A stretch of DNA of 8,532 nucleotides from Alphaproteobacteria bacterium (GTDB taxonomy: Bacteria; Pseudomonadota; Alphaproteobacteria; ATCC43930; CGMCC-115725). Shown here in pieces: positions 6,273-8,532 of the stretch. The position numbers and the translations under genes are program-made. A model generated the notes under the pieces. It searched no databases, was not told where the DNA came from, and saw only the letters and a program-made list of their open reading frames with translations. Location: NCBI GenBank assembly GCA_005888425.1, contig VAZF01000051.1:1-8532 (forward strand), read 5' to 3'. The first letter of the stretch is position 1. Every line of letters begins with the position of its first letter.

Positions 6273-7451
6273 ATGAATGACGCCCCGCATCCGGCCTTGC
6301 TGCCCGCCGGGCTCTACGATCTGCTGCCGCCCGATGCGGAGATCGAGGCCGAGGCGACCGCGCGGCTGATGGGCGTCCTCGCTTCGCACGGCTATCAGCG
6401 GGTCGAGCCGCCGCTCGTCGAGTTCGAGGAGACGCTGCTGTCGGGCGCCGGGACCGCGACAGCGAGCGACACCTTCCGTCTGATGGACCCGATTTCGCAC
6501 CGCATGGTCGGAGTCCGCGCCGATATGACGCCGCAGATCGCGCGCATCGCCGCCAGCCGGATGTCGCACATGCCGCGGCCGCTCAGGCTCAGTTATGCCG
6601 GTCAGGTTCTCCGGGTTAAAGGTTCGGAGATGCGGCCGGAGCGGCAGATCGGCCAGGCCGGAGCGGAGCTGATCGGCGCCGAGGGGCCGCCGGCGGATGT
6701 CGAGGCGGTTGCCGTCGCCGCCGAGGCCTTGCAGGCGGTCGGGGTGCCGCATCTCTCGGTCGATTTGACCCTGCCGACGCTCGTGCCGGCGATCGTCGAC
6801 GCATATGGCCTCGCCGGGCCGCGCGAAGCGGCCTTGCGCGCCGCGCTCGACCACAAGGATACGGCCGCCGTCGCGACTTTGGCGGGCAAGGCCGGCGCGC
6901 TGCTCGCCGAGCTGATTGCCGCCGCCGGGGTTGCTCCTGCGACGCGCGCGGCGCTCGACCGGCTCGATCTGCCGGCACGGGCGCGCGAGGAGCGCGACCG
7001 GCTCGGCGCCGTCCTCGACGGGCTCGCCGCGGCCGTGCCGAACCTCAAGGTCACGGTCGATCCGGTCGAGAATCGTGGCTTCGAGTATCACACCGGGATC
7101 AGCTTTACGTTCTTCGCGCGAGTCGATCCCGAGCATGGGCCGGTCGGCGAATTGGGCCGCGGCGGCCGCTATCAGGCGGGCGATCCGGCGACACCCGAGC
7201 CGGCAACCGGCTTCACGCTCTACACCGACACGATCCTGCGCACGCTTCCGGAAGCGCCGCGCCGGCGACGCGTTCTGGTGCCGCTCGACGCCGACCGCGC
7301 GCACGCGCAGGCCCTGCGCGAGGCGGGCTGGGTCACGGTCGTGGCGCTCGCGCCCGCCAAGGATTGGCGGGCCGAGGCGCGCCGCCTCGGCTGCGACTAC
7401 GTTATCGAGGACCGCGAGCCAAAGCCGCTCGCGCCCGCCTCGAAGCGCTAG
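6273..7451 (+). CDS. hisZ: ATP phosphoribosyltransferase regulatory subunit
   Basis: HisZ is a paralogue of histidyl-tRNA synthetase without charging activity. It forms a hetero-octamer with the short form of HisG, and makes the first step of histidine synthesis (ATP + PRPP) active and sensitive to histidine. The 392-residue product opens with LLPAGLYDLLPPDAE (9-23) and shows the class II synthetase-like core: VRADMTPQIARIA at 81-93, LRLSYAGQVLR at 104-114 (motif 2 position), ENRGFEYHTGISFTFF at 266-281, GELGRGGRYQAG at 292-303 and ATGFTLYTDTILR at 311-323 (motif 3 position). A short alpha/beta tail from about 331 (RRRVLVPLDAD to CDYVIED) follows in place of a full anticodon-binding domain. 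True HisRS would be longer and have its histidine-A motif, which was not seen. The ATG at 6273 gives the normal N-terminus but lacks a clear ribosome binding site. The stop is 14 bases before purA, so the two are probably one operon. hisG is not in the window. Confidence 0.93.
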   Translation: MNDAPHPALLPAGLYDLLPPDAEIEAEATARLMGVLASHGYQRVEPPLVEFEETLLSGAGTATASDTFRLMDPISHRMVGVRADMTPQIARIAASRMSHMPRPLRLSYAGQVLRVKGSEMRPERQIGQAGAELIGAEGPPADVEAVAVAAEALQAVGVPHLSVDLTLPTLVPAIVDAYGLAGPREAALRAALDHKDTAAVATLAGKAGALLAELIAAAGVAPATRAALDRLDLPARAREERDRLGAVLDGLAAAVPNLKVTVDPVENRGFEYHTGISFTFFARVDPEHGPVGELGRGGRYQAGDPATPEPATGFTLYTDTILRTLPEAPRRRRVLVPLDADRAHAQALREAGWVTVVALAPAKDWRAEARRLGCDYVIEDREPKPLAPASKR

Positions 7452-7465
7452 GCGAGGAGGAGGCG

Positions 7466-8532
<1,067 letters not shown>

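Overview
The window is GC-rich (about two-thirds G+C by eye), with strong G/C preference at third codon positions. It carries housekeeping genes whose proteins and order, serC–serA–(insert)–hisZ–purA, fit an alphaproteobacterium, most likely Rhodospirillales-like or a neighbouring order. That assignment is inference from gene content and protein style. No rRNA, tRNA, CRISPR array, transposase or phage gene was found.

Layout. (1) At the left edge, on the minus strand, is the N-terminal part of a luciferase-like flavin monooxygenase (1-989). (2) From 990 to 1570 there is a compact transcription unit for an unrecognised 69-residue protein (1188-1397), with a candidate promoter, a strong ribosome binding site and an intrinsic-terminator-like hairpin. 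A second hairpin and a candidate serC promoter follow. (3) serC (1571-2624) is broken: about 110 bases appear to be missing in the middle, which shifts the frame and removes the segment expected to hold the PLP-ring-binding aspartate. (4) A 128-base gap with two stem-loops and degenerate 9-base repeats leads to an intact long-form serA (2753-4330). (5) A perfect 14-bp hairpin follows serA. (6) A minus-strand, Tat-exported family 5 solute-binding protein gene (4532-6106) lies convergent with serA and divergent from hisZ. (7) hisZ (6273-7451) and purA (7466 to the right edge, incomplete) form a tight plus-strand pair.

How the genes work together. SerA oxidises 3-phosphoglycerate, and SerC would transaminate the product on the way to serine. 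HisZ is the regulatory partner of short-form HisG at the first step of histidine synthesis. PurA commits IMP to AMP. The plus-strand genes therefore cover serine, histidine and purine synthesis, while the two minus-strand genes (monooxygenase and transport protein) are accessory. No new multi-gene system is visible. The points most worth following up are the serC deletion, which also creates a false 919-codon SerC–SerA fusion frame, the small orphan gene, the paired stem-loops before serA, and the transporter gene splitting the biosynthetic cluster.
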